A stretch of 64,000 nt of DNA from Pseudomonas helvetica (GCF_039908645.1 NZ_CP150917.1:432501-496500), one strand, 5' to 3'; positions 30,243 to 39,677 are shown, counted from the first letter of the stretch. Notes: a model not told the origin generated them from the sequence alone. A program made the numbers and translations.

Positions 30243-31779
30243 GCAGCCTCCAGTGTTGTTCGGCGATGCGTTGCAGACACAGGCGCAATTCACCTTCCAG
30301 GGCGCGGTCTTCAATGACCGGCGCGAAGTCCTTGGCGAGCTCTGTGTGCATCGCCGCCAGCGCCGGCGGCAATGGCCGGGCATCTTCTGCCTGGCTGCGC
30401 AACCAGACCCCTTGATTGGCCGCCAACAGCGTCGCGGCGGCAACCTGTTCGGTCAGCTCCAGCACGCGGATCGCATCGCGGGCAGCGATGGTGCCCATGC
30501 TCACTTTGTCCTGGTTGTGGCATTCGGTGGAGCGTGAGAACACGCTGGCCGGCATGGTGTTTTTCAACGCTTCGGCGGTCCAGGCGCTGGTGCCGATCTG
30601 CACCGCTTTAAAGCCGTGGTTGAGCATCGCGCGCTCGGCGCTGGCGCCCGACAGGTTGCTCGGCAAACCGTGGTTGTAGCGTTCGTCCACCAGCAGCGCG
30701 AGCTGACGGTCGAGCAGGTCGGCAACGTTGGCGACGAGGTTTTTCAGGCTGTCCATGGCGAAGGCAATGTGCCCGCCGTAGAAGTGCCCGCCGTGCAGCA
30801 CGCGTTCGGCTTCGGCGTCGATGATCGGGTTGTCGTTGGCGCTGTTGAGTTCGATCTCGATGAACGAACGCAGCCAGTTCAGGCTGTCGGCCAACACGCC
30901 GAGCACATGCGGCGCGCAACGCAGCGAATAGCGGTCTTGCAGACGATGCAGCGGCGCGGTCGGGGCGTCGATTGCCAGATCCTTGCGCAACCACGCGGCC
31001 ACTTGCATCTGGCCCGGGTGCGGCTTGGTGGCGAACAGGCGCTCGTCGAAGTGCTCCGGGTTACCTTGCAGGGCAACCACGTTCAGCGCAGTGATGCGCG
31101 TCGCCAGTTGCAGCAGGTAGTCGGCACGGGCGTAAGCCAGGCAGGCGAGGCCGGTCATTACCGCCGTGCCGTTCATCAGCGCCAGCGCTTCCTTGGGCCG
31201 CAGCACCAGCGGCTCCCAGCCGAGTTCGCGATGGACGTCGGCAGCCTGCCGGCGCTCGCCCTTGAACAGCACTTCGCGCTCGCCGGACAAGGTCGCGGCG
31301 ACGTATGACAGCGGTGTCAAATCGCCGCTGGCACCCACCGAACCCTCTTCCGGGATCAGCGGCAGAATGTCGTGTTCGAGGAAGGCGTGCAGGCGCTCCA
31401 GCAGCTCGATGCGAACCCCGGACACGCCGTGGCACAGCGACTGCAAACGCGCCGCAAGCACCGCGCGGGTCGCCTGGGCGTCGAGCAGTTTACCCAGGCC
31501 GCAACCGTGAAAGGTGTACAGATGACGCGGCAGCGCTTCGACATGATGCAGCGGCACCGCGACCACGCAGGAATCGCCGTAACCGGTGGTCACGCCGTAG
31601 ATCACGCCTTCCTTGTCCAGCAACGAATCGAGAAACCGCGCGCCCTTGGCGATGCGTTCACGGTATTCGCTGTCGTTTTGCAGTTGCACGGGCGCCTGAC
31701 GGTTGGCCAGGGCCAGCACGTCTTCGATGCGCAAAGGGAGTTCGCCGAAGGTTACCGGCTCAAGCAGATGCGTCGTCAT
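30235..31779 (-). CDS. Aromatic amino acid ammonia-lyase (HAL/TAL/PAL family)
   Basis: A 514-residue protein with the MIO-forming Ala-Ser-Gly at residues 150-152 (SVGASGDLTPLSY), the YGVTTGYGDS loop near 61-70 and the HNQDKVSMGT motif. In aryl polyene clusters this enzyme deaminates tyrosine to 4-coumarate for the aryl starter unit. The residue pair that distinguishes substrates appears to be Phe90-His91, unlike Ser-His of histidine lyases or His-Leu of classical tyrosine lyases. Substrate is inferred from context. It overlaps both neighbours. Confidence 0.88.
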   Translation of the reverse strand: MTTHLLEPVTFGELPLRIEDVLALANRQAPVQLQNDSEYRERIAKGARFLDSLLDKEGVIYGVTTGYGDSCVVAVPLHHVEALPRHLYTFHGCGLGKLLDAQATRAVLAARLQSLCHGVSGVRIELLERLHAFLEHDILPLIPEEGSVGASGDLTPLSYVAATLSGEREVLFKGERRQAADVHRELGWEPLVLRPKEALALMNGTAVMTGLACLAYARADYLLQLATRITALNVVALQGNPEHFDERLFATKPHPGQMQVAAWLRKDLAIDAPTAPLHRLQDRYSLRCAPHVLGVLADSLNWLRSFIEIELNSANDNPIIDAEAERVLHGGHFYGGHIAFAMDSLKNLVANVADLLDRQLALLVDERYNHGLPSNLSGASAERAMLNHGFKAVQIGTSAWTAEALKNTMPASVFSRSTECHNQDKVSMGTIAARDAIRVLELTEQVAAATLLAANQGVWLRSQAEDARPLPPALAAMHTELAKDFAPVIEDRALEGELRLCLQRIAEQHWRLHA

Positions 31780-32707
31780 CGGTCTTCCAGAATGGGTAAA
31801 AGTTGAACCATTGTTGGGGCGCTTCAAGGCAGCACTGGCCGAGGCGTTCGGCATAGCGCGTGGCCCAGTGGTGAATCACTTGCTCGCGGTCGCTGCGCTT
31901 CCATACCACCGCATCGGTGAAGGGCTCGATGATCAGTCGATAGTCACCGGCTGGTTTCTTCAGGCACATCAGAAAATTGACCGGGCACTTCAACAGGCCG
32001 GCCAGCAGCCACGGACCTTGGGGGAACGCGGCCGGATGACCGAGGAAGTCCACCGTCACGCTGCGTCCGCCGTGCAGCGGTACGCGGTCGCCGGCAATCG
32101 CCAGCCACTCGCCGCGTTCCAGGCGCTGGCTCAGTTGCAGCATGATCACCGGGTCCAGTTCGCTGACCTGGATCAGCCGCAGATTGGTCGCGCCGGCTTC
32201 GCCCAGCAGGCGATTGAAACGCTCGGCGTGCTTGGTGTGCACCAGCACGTTCATGGTGACCCTTTCACCGAGTTCGGCGAGGGCTCGGCAGACTTCGAGA
32301 TTGCCCAGGTGAGCGCCCACCAGCATCTGCCCGCGTGAGCCGCGCAATTGATTGCGCAACAGCGCCGGGTCGATGATTTCGATCTGTTCGATGCTCAACT
32401 TGCCGTTCCACACGTCGAGCTTGTCGAGCATGGAGTCGGCGAAGGCCATGAACTGGCCAAACACCCGCCAATGAGACGGGCGCAATTCGCTGCGGCCGCT
32501 CCAGTCGGCCAGGTGCTGCTGGTATTGCCAGGCGCTGTGGCGGGCGCTGCGACCGAACAGGAAAAAGTACAAGACGATGCCGTACAGCAGCGGGCTCAAC
32601 AGCCGACGCCCGAGCACTTTTGCGCAGAGTGCGGTGAATTTCATCAGCCAGAAACTGCCGCGTTCCTTGTGATCGGCCCAGTGCTCGTTGTCTGCATTGA
32701 TGCTCAT
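31760..32707 (-). CDS. LpxL/HtrB-like acyltransferase
   Basis: A 315-residue lysophospholipid-type acyltransferase with an N-terminal membrane anchor (LLSPLLYGIVLYFFLFG) and the HxxxxE catalytic motif in GAHLGNLEVCRAL. It resembles lipid A secondary acyltransferases. In aryl polyene clusters this type is thought to attach the polyene to a lipid-like core. The ATG overlaps the glycosyltransferase stop (ATGA), and its end runs into the lyase start region by 20 nt. Confidence 0.85.
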   Translation of the reverse strand: MSINADNEHWADHKERGSFWLMKFTALCAKVLGRRLLSPLLYGIVLYFFLFGRSARHSAWQYQQHLADWSGRSELRPSHWRVFGQFMAFADSMLDKLDVWNGKLSIEQIEIIDPALLRNQLRGSRGQMLVGAHLGNLEVCRALAELGERVTMNVLVHTKHAERFNRLLGEAGATNLRLIQVSELDPVIMLQLSQRLERGEWLAIAGDRVPLHGGRSVTVDFLGHPAAFPQGPWLLAGLLKCPVNFLMCLKKPAGDYRLIIEPFTDAVVWKRSDREQVIHHWATRYAERLGQCCLEAPQQWFNFYPFWKTDDDASA

Positions 32708-33438
32708 GTTCGCCACCGTCGCCAAAGAATGACCGGCGCCCGTAACAGCATGCCGAAGAACAGGCGGGTGTGCATGCTCGTAATCAGCACATTGTCGCGA
32801 AACAGACGAAAATGCGAGACGCCATCCAGGGGGTAGTGAACCTTGGTGTGCAGCCAGCGCATCGGCAGATTGCGCCAGGCCAGGCGCACGATGATGTCAG
32901 TGTCGAAGTCCATGCGATTGCCGATCTTCACCGAATTGATCAGCGCCAGCGTCGGCGGCAACGGGTAGAGGCGAAAACCGCACATGGAGTCGCGAATCTG
33001 CAACGAAAGGGTGTTGATCCAGACCATCACGTGCGTCAGGTAGCGGGCATACAAACGGCCCTTCGGCACACTGGCGTCGTACAGCGGGTAGCCGCAGATC
33101 AGTGCGTCGGGATGGGCGCGTGACTGCTCGATGAAGGTCCGAACGTCACTCAAGTCGTGCTGACCATCGGCGTCCACCTGCAAGGCGTGACTGAAGCCCA
33201 GGCGCGAAGCTTCGCGAAACCCGCTCATGACCGCGCCGCCCTTGCCCTGATTGACGGCGAGTTTGATCAGGAAAACCTGGTCGCGCCGGGCCAGTTGCTC
33301 CAGTACCGCGGCACAGGCCGGACTGCTGGCGTCATCCACCAGAATGCACGGCAGATGGTTGGCGAGCAGCGCGTCGACCACGTTGGTGACGGCGGCTTCG
33401 TGGTTGTAGACCGGGATCACGGCGCAGGGGTTATGCAT
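32704..33438 (-). CDS. Family 2 glycosyltransferase
   Basis: A 244-residue GT-A enzyme with CAVIPVYNHEAAV at the start, the DDASSP region, and a DxD-like VDADGQHD motif near residue 90. It is related to dolichyl-phosphate mannose synthase-like enzymes and presumably glycosylates the carrier of the aryl polyene. The ATG at 33438 follows GGGACAAC; longer readings run into the adjacent repeat pair. It is separated from the next upstream cluster gene by that repeat. Confidence 0.86.
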   Translation of the reverse strand: MHNPCAVIPVYNHEAAVTNVVDALLANHLPCILVDDASSPACAAVLEQLARRDQVFLIKLAVNQGKGGAVMSGFREASRLGFSHALQVDADGQHDLSDVRTFIEQSRAHPDALICGYPLYDASVPKGRLYARYLTHVMVWINTLSLQIRDSMCGFRLYPLPPTLALINSVKIGNRMDFDTDIIVRLAWRNLPMRWLHTKVHYPLDGVSHFRLFRDNVLITSMHTRLFFGMLLRAPVILWRRWRT

Positions 33439-33462
33439 GTGTTGTCCCTTGCTCGGATTCAT

Positions 33463-33606
33463 TGTGGCGAGGGAGCTTGCTCCCGTTCGAGTGCGAAGCG
33501 CTCGCAATCAATCCTGCGGACGAAACCTGGCAGGCCGCATTGGAGGGTTTTGGGGCTGTTGCGCCCGAGCGCGGACCGACCCGCGGGAGCAAGCTCCCTC
33601 GCCACA
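33463..33606. repeat. REP-type inverted pair inside the aryl polyene cluster
   Basis: Left arm TGTGGCGAGGGAGCTTGCTC and right arm GAGCAAGCTCCCTCGCCACA are exact inverted copies. The pair fills the 179-nt gap between the ligase-dehydratase and glycosyltransferase genes, the only large gap in the cluster. Confidence 0.9.
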
Positions 33607-33617
33607 GATGCATAACT

Positions 33618-35297
33618 TTAGACATCTGCGGCCTCCAGTAAAATTCGTCCACTGGAGCAGGTAGCCGTCTCATTGCGATAGGCGAAATACAATTTGCTGC
33701 GCAATGGGTCGAAGCGCAGATGCAGCTGGATTTCATCGCCGGGGCGCACCAGTTGCTGGAACTTCAGCACTTCCATGCCGGCAAACTTTATCGGCAGCTC
33801 CATCAGCTGCCGACCCAGGTTCAGCGCCCATTCGACTTGCACCACGCCCGGCAATACAGGCGTTTGCGGGAAGTGGCCGCTGAAGTAGGCAAGGTCCGGC
33901 GGCACCGCCAGTTGCAGGCTCCACTCGCCATCGGCTTCGACCTGTTCCAATACATGCGGCGCCTTTGGACGGGGCGCCAGCAGCAGGGCTTCAACGTCGG
34001 CTTGCGGCAGTTTGCCCTGGGCGTTCAGCGGCAGTTGACGCAACAAGCGCCAGCGGCGCGGCAGGGCCAGGGTTTCGCAATGTTGACTCAAGTGCTGACG
34101 CAGTTCCTGGGTCAGGGTACGCCGGCCTTGGTTGCGCAACGCGTGCAGACCCTGTTCGCTCAGCACCAGCAAGGCTCCCAGCGAGGCCCGGTTCTCCTGA
34201 ACCACGCCGAGGCGCGCTTCGGCGACCCAGTCGTGAGCCATCAGCGCCTGTTCCAGCATCGGCAGCGAGATACGTTTTTCTTCCAGCTTGACGATCCGGT
34301 CCAGCCGTCCAAGCAGTTCGAAACGACCGTCGGCGGCGATGTGCGCGGCGTCGGCGGTATGTTCAACGTGGTCGACCGGCAAGTACGGCGAGGCGATGAG
34401 CAGGGCCCCGTCACTGTCCTGACTCAGCACGACATCGGCAAAGGGTTGCCAGAGATCGTCGCCCTGACGCCAGGCAATGCCACCGGTTTCCGAGCTGCCG
34501 AGAATCTCCGTCGGCCATTGTTGCAGGCGTGCGTGCAAGCGTTGCGCCGCCTCGGCCGGCAACGCGCCACCGGAAGAAAACACTCGGCGGACTGCGCTCA
34601 AGGCCGGCCAATCGAGGTTGTCGCCCATGCGCTTGAGCAGCGCCGGGCTGGCAACCCAGGCGAAGGCTGGATGTTCGCGACTGGTGCGCTGCAGGTCTTC
34701 CGGGAACGCCAATTGCCGGCGTACGAACGGACGCCCGGCGCACAGCGGCCACAGCACCCGAAACAGCAATCCATAGATGTGCTGGGTGCCGACGCTGCCG
34801 ATGATGCAGGCGTTGCCCAGGTCCGCGCCCCACAAGTGCTCCAGCGCCTGAACTTCATTGGCCAGTTGCCGCAGGGTTTTCTCGATGCGCTTGGGTTCGC
34901 CGCTGGAGCCGGATGTGCACAGGCTCAGGTGGCAGTGATCGAGATCCAGTTCGGCGGCAGCCAGCGGCGCCTGCTGGAAGTCAGTCAGCTGTGCGTCGTC
35001 TGCCAGATCGGTCAGCCACAGATCGACCGCCGTCGACCAGCGCAGACGGGTTTGGGGTTGCAGATCGGCAGGCAGCAGCACGCTGACCCCGGCACGCCAG
35101 GCGCCGAGCAGGGCAATCGCCAGTTGCGCAGCATCTTCCAGGTGCACGGCAATACGCGTCACACCTTGTGCTTGCAGGCCAGCGGCGAGGCGCAGGGCCT
35201 GCTCGCACAGGTCGGCGTGATTGAGCGCCGGATCCGCCGTGACGGCGCGCGCAGGTAGTGCCTTGAGCAACAGTTGCTCAAGTTTTATCCAATTCAT
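33618..35297 (-). CDS. Fused acyl-ACP ligase and hotdog dehydratase (ApeH-ApeI-like)
   Basis: A 559-residue two-domain protein. Residues 1 to ~430 are an AMP-forming ligase with the phosphate loop [15 protein letters not shown] at 126-140 and a C-terminal lid; it should load 4-coumarate or a similar acid onto an ACP. Residues ~450-559 are a FabZ-like hotdog domain with [15 protein letters not shown], in which the His is catalytic. In E. coli these are the separate proteins ApeH and ApeI. The ATG at 35297 overlaps the upstream stop (ATGA). One polypeptide thus couples starter loading and dehydration. Confidence 0.87.
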   Translation of the reverse strand: MNWIKLEQLLLKALPARAVTADPALNHADLCEQALRLAAGLQAQGVTRIAVHLEDAAQLAIALLGAWRAGVSVLLPADLQPQTRLRWSTAVDLWLTDLADDAQLTDFQQAPLAAAELDLDHCHLSLCTSGSSGEPKRIEKTLRQLANEVQALEHLWGADLGNACIIGSVGTQHIYGLLFRVLWPLCAGRPFVRRQLAFPEDLQRTSREHPAFAWVASPALLKRMGDNLDWPALSAVRRVFSSGGALPAEAAQRLHARLQQWPTEILGSSETGGIAWRQGDDLWQPFADVVLSQDSDGALLIASPYLPVDHVEHTADAAHIAADGRFELLGRLDRIVKLEEKRISLPMLEQALMAHDWVAEARLGVVQENRASLGALLVLSEQGLHALRNQGRRTLTQELRQHLSQHCETLALPRRWRLLRQLPLNAQGKLPQADVEALLLAPRPKAPHVLEQVEADGEWSLQLAVPPDLAYFSGHFPQTPVLPGVVQVEWALNLGRQLMELPIKFAGMEVLKFQQLVRPGDEIQLHLRFDPLRSKLYFAYRNETATCSSGRILLEAADV

Positions 35298-35839
35298 GGG
35301 TGGCCTCGTACCCGTTGTCGTATGAGCCATTCAATGGCAAACAGCAAACCCATTAACCCGTAGGAGATCAGGCCGGTGTACAACATCCACCAACTCAGCG
35401 GCGCCCAAAGGGTCAGGGCGGCGGCGAGCAAACCGTTACAGAGGAAAAACACGCTCCAGGCGATCGTCACCTGGCGGGTATAAACAATGGCCTTGTCCGG
35501 CAGATGCGGTTCGCGCAAACGCGCCAGCCGCTCGATCATCGGTTGCCCGAACTTCAGGCTCAGGCCAAACAACGCCAGCATGAAACCGCTCATCAGCACC
35601 GGGTACCAGCGCAGCAACACAGGGCTGTCGAACAGCGCCAGCAGCAGGCAAAAAGCAATGGCAACCACCGCCATCCAGACGCTGCCGGGGCGTCGCTCGC
35701 CCAGCAGCGCACGGGCCAGCCACAATCCGCCCAGCAACAGACCGAACTGCCACGGGGCAAAATGTTCCATGCCGAAATACACCGCAAAGGGGTACAGCAG
35801 GCCCGCCAGCAGCAGGCCGAGGCCGATCAGTCGGCTCAT
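35294..35839 (-). CDS. COG4648-type inner-membrane protein, aryl polyene cluster
   Basis: A 181-residue protein with five to six hydrophobic segments, starting MSRLIGLGLLLAGLLYPF. It resembles the small integral membrane protein (ApeG-like) conserved in aryl polyene clusters. No catalytic motif is visible and its function is not known. It overlaps both neighbours by 4 nt. Confidence 0.75.
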   Translation of the reverse strand: MSRLIGLGLLLAGLLYPFAVYFGMEHFAPWQFGLLLGGLWLARALLGERRPGSVWMAVVAIAFCLLLALFDSPVLLRWYPVLMSGFMLALFGLSLKFGQPMIERLARLREPHLPDKAIVYTRQVTIAWSVFFLCNGLLAAALTLWAPLSWWMLYTGLISYGLMGLLFAIEWLIRQRVRGHP

Positions 35840-36090
35840 GCGGCCGGTTGAACCAGACGGTAGACCGCCTCGACCACGTCGCTGACGGTACGTACCGACT
35901 TGAACTCTTCGGCGGCAATTTTCTTGCCGGTCTGGCGTTTGATGTGATCGATCAGGTCGACGGCATCAATGCTGTCGATTTCCAGGTCCTGATACAGGTT
36001 GGCGTCCAGGGTCACGCGTTCGGGTTCCAGCTCAAAGAGTTCGACCAGGGCATCACGCAGGGTGTTGAAGATGTCGTCACGAGTTTGCAT
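35836..36090 (-). CDS. Acyl carrier protein (ApeF-like)
   Basis: An 84-residue ACP. The phosphopantetheine site is Ser40 in LEIDSIDAVDL, followed by the helix III ending of type II ACPs. It carries growing intermediates for the cluster's condensing enzymes. It lies 9 nt after the first ACP gene. Confidence 0.9.
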   Translation of the reverse strand: MQTRDDIFNTLRDALVELFELEPERVTLDANLYQDLEIDSIDAVDLIDHIKRQTGKKIAAEEFKSVRTVSDVVEAVYRLVQPAA

Positions 36091-36099
36091 GGTCCGGTC

Positions 36100-36360
36100 T
36101 CAAGCTGCCTGTTTTGCAGTGACGAACGCCGCAAGGCTCGCCACGTTGGTGAAGTGACCACGGGTGTCATTGGCATCGGCGTCGATTTTGATGCCGTACT
36201 TTTTCTGGATCGCCAGGCCGAGCTCCAGCGCGTCGACCGAGTCCAGGCCCAGGCCTTCGCCGAATAGCGTCTGCTCGTCGCCGATGTCCTGCACGCCGAT
36301 GTCTTCGAGGCCAAGGGCGTCAATGATCAACAGTTTTATCTCAAGCTTCAGATCGCTCAT
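36100..36360 (-). CDS. Acyl carrier protein (ApeE-like)
   Basis: An 86-residue ACP with the modification site Ser41 in GLGLDSVDALELGLA, followed by IQKKYGIKI. The two ACPs differ clearly in sequence; in E. coli the pair ApeE/ApeF are both needed for aryl polyene assembly. The ATG overlaps the acyltransferase gene by 20 nt. Confidence 0.9.
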   Translation of the reverse strand: MSDLKLEIKLLIIDALGLEDIGVQDIGDEQTLFGEGLGLDSVDALELGLAIQKKYGIKIDADANDTRGHFTNVASLAAFVTAKQAA

Positions 36361-37150
36361 CTTCGGCGAGCTCCTTAATAAAGTAATGGTGAAAATAATC
36401 GTTGAGCTTGCGCGAGGCCTGAGGTGCAGGGCCCAGCGCTGCGAAGGCCTGTGGGTCTATATCGGCCCCGACACGGAAACTGAAGTGCACGCGACGTTTG
36501 GGGATCCGATACCAAGGCTCGGCCTTGGTCAGGGTCGTGGGGCTGACCTTGATGACCACCGGGGTGACGATTCTCGCACCGCGCAGGGCGATTGCTGCCG
36601 CGCCCCGATGAAAGGCCGGCGGTTGGCCGGGTTGGGTGCGGGTGCCTTCGGGAAAGATGATCAGGGTCTGGTCGCTTTTCAGCGCGTCGGCAGCAGCGTC
36701 GAGCATGTCCATGCTGCCGTCGTTGCTGATGTACCCGGTGCGGCGTAGCGGGCCGCGAGTGAAAGGATTTTCCCAGAGGCTTTTCTTGACCACGCAGTTG
36801 GCATGGGGCACCAGGCCGATCAGGAACACGACATCGATCAACGAGGGATGATTGGCAATGATCATCTGTCCCGGACGGCCGAGTTTTTCCGCACCCTGGA
36901 TGTCGTAGGTCAGCACGCCTGTGCGGGCCATGAACCGGACAAAGGAGCGGAATATCCGGCTGACAATATGCCGCGTTCGTTGTCGATGGGCCTGGGCATC
37001 GCCCGGCAGGCAGCCGAGCACCGGGAGAATCACCAGCCGCAGGCACAGCCCGCCCAACCCGAAGAGGGTGAAACTCAAGGCAGTGGCCAGCAGGCGCCAG
37101 TAATAGGCGTCGCGGTTTTTATCGGTTACTGGTTGCGTTGCCAGGTCCAT
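36341..37150 (-). CDS. PlsC-like 1-acylglycerol-3-phosphate acyltransferase homologue
   Basis: A 269-residue membrane protein with N-terminal helices and the HX4D motif NHPSLIDVVFL, then FPEGTRTQPG, both standard for glycerolipid acyltransferases. It presumably acylates the lipid anchor of the aryl polyene. I chose the ATG at 37150 (MDLATQPVTDKN); it overlaps the upstream gene by 25 nt, and longer readings are shadow sequence. Confidence 0.86.
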   Translation of the reverse strand: MDLATQPVTDKNRDAYYWRLLATALSFTLFGLGGLCLRLVILPVLGCLPGDAQAHRQRTRHIVSRIFRSFVRFMARTGVLTYDIQGAEKLGRPGQMIIANHPSLIDVVFLIGLVPHANCVVKKSLWENPFTRGPLRRTGYISNDGSMDMLDAAADALKSDQTLIIFPEGTRTQPGQPPAFHRGAAAIALRGARIVTPVVIKVSPTTLTKAEPWYRIPKRRVHFSFRVGADIDPQAFAALGPAPQASRKLNDYFHHYFIKELAEDERSEA

Positions 37151-37845
37151 ACACGATTTTTCCAGGCATGTTGGCAGGTGGTCTGCTGGCCGAGCAGGGT
37201 ACTCAACAGATTCAGCGCATGGGGCCAATGGGGTTTGGACAACGTATCCGAGGTGCTGTTCAGAGACAGCTGCCACTGATTTCCGGGTGTGATCAACAGG
37301 CCGACCGCATACGGGAACGGCACATCGTCGATCCAGGTCGAGTAGGCTTGCGGCGGTTGCTCTTCGGTAATCACCAGCAATACCGCCGGCGCGCCTTCCT
37401 CAAGCAACGCGGCGGCCTCTAGCATGCCGTGTTCAAGGCCATCGCCGGCCGCCGCGAGGGCGGTCATCTCGCTGGTTTCGCCGCGCATGATCGACCACAG
37501 GCCGATGACGGCGTTGTGCACCGACAGACTGAACTGAGTCGGCGACAGCGGCTGATCGGCGGCCAGGTCGTTGAGAATCTCGAAGGTGCGCGGAGTTTCG
37601 CCGTGACGAGAAATGAAGACCAACGGTAGCTGTTCGTGACCCTCGGCCAACGGCCAGCCGACACTAAAGGCCATCCGCGCCAGACGGCTGAGTCGCCGAC
37701 GCTGCATGGCCGGCAAAAACGATACGTCGGGGGCGGCATCGCTGTTCTCGAGCACGACCGGTTGTCGGCTCCAGGCTTGCCAATCGTCCACGCTTTCGAG
37801 CCCAGGGGCCCAAGCGCGCCATTGGGCGATATTGAATTTGATCAC
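37126..37845 (-). CDS. Ketosynthase-like chain-length-factor protein (ApeC-like)
   Basis: A 239-residue protein of the ketoacyl-synt_2 type: an N-terminal half-ketosynthase with no active-site cysteine (the SVHNAVIGLWS region replaces it). Such proteins pair with an active KS as a chain-length factor. GTG at 37845, giving VIKFNIAQWRAW, is the likely start; an upstream reading has no homology. It is the first gene of the aryl polyene run, so the promoter should lie upstream in the 37846-38204 gap. Confidence 0.8.
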   Translation of the reverse strand: MIKFNIAQWRAWAPGLESVDDWQAWSRQPVVLENSDAAPDVSFLPAMQRRRLSRLARMAFSVGWPLAEGHEQLPLVFISRHGETPRTFEILNDLAADQPLSPTQFSLSVHNAVIGLWSIMRGETSEMTALAAAGDGLEHGMLEAAALLEEGAPAVLLVITEEQPPQAYSTWIDDVPFPYAVGLLITPGNQWQLSLNSTSDTLSKPHWPHALNLLSTLLGQQTTCQHAWKNRVWTWQRNQ

Positions 37846-38204
37846 TGAAAATTCATCCCGCCCCTGCGGGCTTCCTTGACGCGGTGAGTCGATTGACCGG
37901 CGACTGACCCGGCATGACGCTACCGCCGAGTGGCGCGCATTATCCCGGTGCGGCGGGCTTTCAGCAAATACTGGCCCCATTTTGTTCGGTGTGCCATGCC
38001 GTTTATCCGCGAAAAAGCTGTCGTTTTGCCATTATTCGGTTTTTTACAGACGTGTCTGTCAGTTGATTCATCACTCAAAGGGCGAAGTCGGTCGTTTTTT
38101 TGCCGAGATTGCAGCTGACCGTGCAGTCTGACTGCCAACGAGGTAGCGAAGCTGCGGTGTCGACAACTACACTCGGTCATTCTTTGATACACGGAGGTTT
38201 TGAC
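37846..38204. promoter_or_regulatory. Divergent control region, aryl polyene cluster / parA-like gene
   Basis: A 359-nt non-coding gap that should hold the promoter of the 20-gene cluster and that of the ParA gene. It contains an operator-like dyad, ACAGAC-GT-GTCTGT (38046-38059), embedded in TACAGACGTGTCTGTCA, about 200 nt upstream of the cluster's first start. The stretch around it (38000-38100) is AT-richer. GGAGG at 38193-38197 is the ribosome-binding site of the ParA gene. No regulator gene is adjacent, and no convincing -10/-35 pair was chosen. Confidence 0.5.
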
Positions 38205-38975
38205 ATGCGGCGTGTGGTGTTCAATCAGAAAGGTGGCGTGGGCAAATCCAGTATTGCCTGCAATCTGGCGGCGGTCAGCGCCAGCGAAGGCTATCGCACG
38301 CTGCTGGTGGATCTCGATGCCCAGGCCAACTCCACTCAGTACCTGACGGGTTTGACCGGCAACGACATCCCGATGGGCATCGCCGACTTCTTCAAGCAGA
38401 CCCTGTCGTCCGGGCCGTTTTCGAAGAAAAACCAGGTCGATATCTACGAAACCCCGTTCGACAACTTGCACGTGGTCACTGCCACGGCCGAGTTGGCTGA
38501 CCTGCAGCCCAAGCTTGAGGCAAAACACAAGATCAACAAGCTGCGCAAACTGCTCGACGAACTGGCCGAAGACTACGACCGGATCTACCTCGACACCCCG
38601 CCAGCGTTGAACTTCTACGCGGTGTCTGCGTTGATCGCCGCCGATCGCGTGCTGATTCCCTTCGACTGCGACAGCTTCTCCCGTCAGGCGCTGTACGGCC
38701 TGCTGGCGGAAATCGAAGAGTTGAAGGAAGACCACAACGAAGAGCTGCAAGTCGAAGGCATCGTGGTCAACCAGTTCCAGGCCCGCGCGAGCCTGCCGCA
38801 GCAGATGCTCGACGAACTGATCGCCGAAGGCCTGCCGGTGCTACCGGTGTACCTGGGCAGCTCGGTGCGCATGCGCGAATCCCACCAGGCCAACATGCCA
38901 CTGATCCACCTCGACCCCCGGCACAAACTGACCCAGCAGTTCGTCGAACTGCACAACCTGCTGGAAAACACCTGA
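38205..38975 (+). CDS. ParA-family ATPase, orphan
   Basis: A 256-residue deviant-Walker ATPase: [19 protein letters not shown] at residues 4-22, [15 protein letters not shown], and [10 protein letters not shown] near residue 130. ParA proteins form ATP-dependent gradients on the nucleoid to position cargo. No parB gene or parS-like site is adjacent, and this is not the chromosomal parAB locus context, so it may position another complex. The ATG at 38205 has GGAGG 7 nt upstream; longer frames are not supported. Confidence 0.88.
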   Translation: MRRVVFNQKGGVGKSSIACNLAAVSASEGYRTLLVDLDAQANSTQYLTGLTGNDIPMGIADFFKQTLSSGPFSKKNQVDIYETPFDNLHVVTATAELADLQPKLEAKHKINKLRKLLDELAEDYDRIYLDTPPALNFYAVSALIAADRVLIPFDCDSFSRQALYGLLAEIEELKEDHNEELQVEGIVVNQFQARASLPQQMLDELIAEGLPVLPVYLGSSVRMRESHQANMPLIHLDPRHKLTQQFVELHNLLENT

Positions 38976-39000
38976 CAGCCGCCCACTGAACACGGTCCCC

Positions 39001-39133
39001 TGTGGCGAGGGAACTTGCTCCCGTTGGGCCGCGAAGCGGCCCTAAAATCTGACATTGCGGTTTGTCTATTAAGTCTCAATCGTCGACGTTACGACTGCTT
39101 CGCAGCCGAGCGGGGTCAAGCCCCCTCGCCACA
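39001..39133. repeat. REP-type inverted pair between parA-like gene and trxC
   Basis: Left arm TGTGGCGAGGGAACTTGCTC and right arm GGGTCAAGCCCCCTCGCCACA are diverged inverted copies, with inner arms GCCGCGAAGCGGC and GCTTCGCAGC. It fills the convergent gap and may serve as terminator for both genes. Confidence 0.82.
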
Positions 39134-39165
39134 AAGTTCTGAGCTGAGCCTTCTACTTCAGGTCA

Positions 39166-39600
39166 TCAAACTCCCTGACTACGCAACCAGCTCATCAACT
39201 GCGGCAGCGGAAACGCCCCGCTCTGACGCGCCACTTCCCGGCCGTTCTTGAACAGAATCAAACTCGGAATCGAACGAATCCCCAACTGCGCCGACAACTG
39301 CTGATTCGCCTCGCTGTCGAGCTTGGCCAACCGACACTTGCCCGCCAACTGCCCCGCCGCCTGCTCGAACACCGGCGCAAACGACTTGCACGGCCCACAC
39401 CAATCCGCCCACACATCCACCAGCAACGGCAGATCACCCTTGATCTGACTGGTGTAATCGCCTTGCGTCAGCTCGAAGGGTTTGTTCAGCAGGACCTCGG
39501 CTTTGCAGCGCCCGCACTTGGGATGATCGCCCAGGCGCTCGGCGGGGATGCGGTTGAGGCCGTTGCAATGGGGGCAGGGGATCAACAGGGGTTCAGACAT
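39166..39600 (-). CDS. trxC: Thioredoxin 2 (zinc-containing)
   Basis: A 144-residue TrxC. Two N-terminal zinc-binding CXXC pairs lie at C9/C12 and C29/C32, and the active site WCGPC at 67-71. It reduces protein disulfides in the cytoplasm, usually induced by oxidative stress. The ATG at 39600 gives the standard MSEPLLIPCPHC start; longer readings are unsupported. Confidence 0.95.
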   Translation of the reverse strand: MSEPLLIPCPHCNGLNRIPAERLGDHPKCGRCKAEVLLNKPFELTQGDYTSQIKGDLPLLVDVWADWCGPCKSFAPVFEQAAGQLAGKCRLAKLDSEANQQLSAQLGIRSIPSLILFKNGREVARQSGAFPLPQLMSWLRSQGV

Positions 39601-39677
39601 GAAAGGGCTCCTGAAAGTGGGCAATGCAACCAATCTGGAGCCGAGGCCGTGGATTATCAAGGTGTGCAGGCGAGTGC

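Noticed and set aside
33720..35258. A 512-codon plus-strand frame opposite the ligase-dehydratase gene
   Set aside because: It is Gln/Arg-rich with no domain, and the minus-strand gene is part of a coupled operon with clear motifs.
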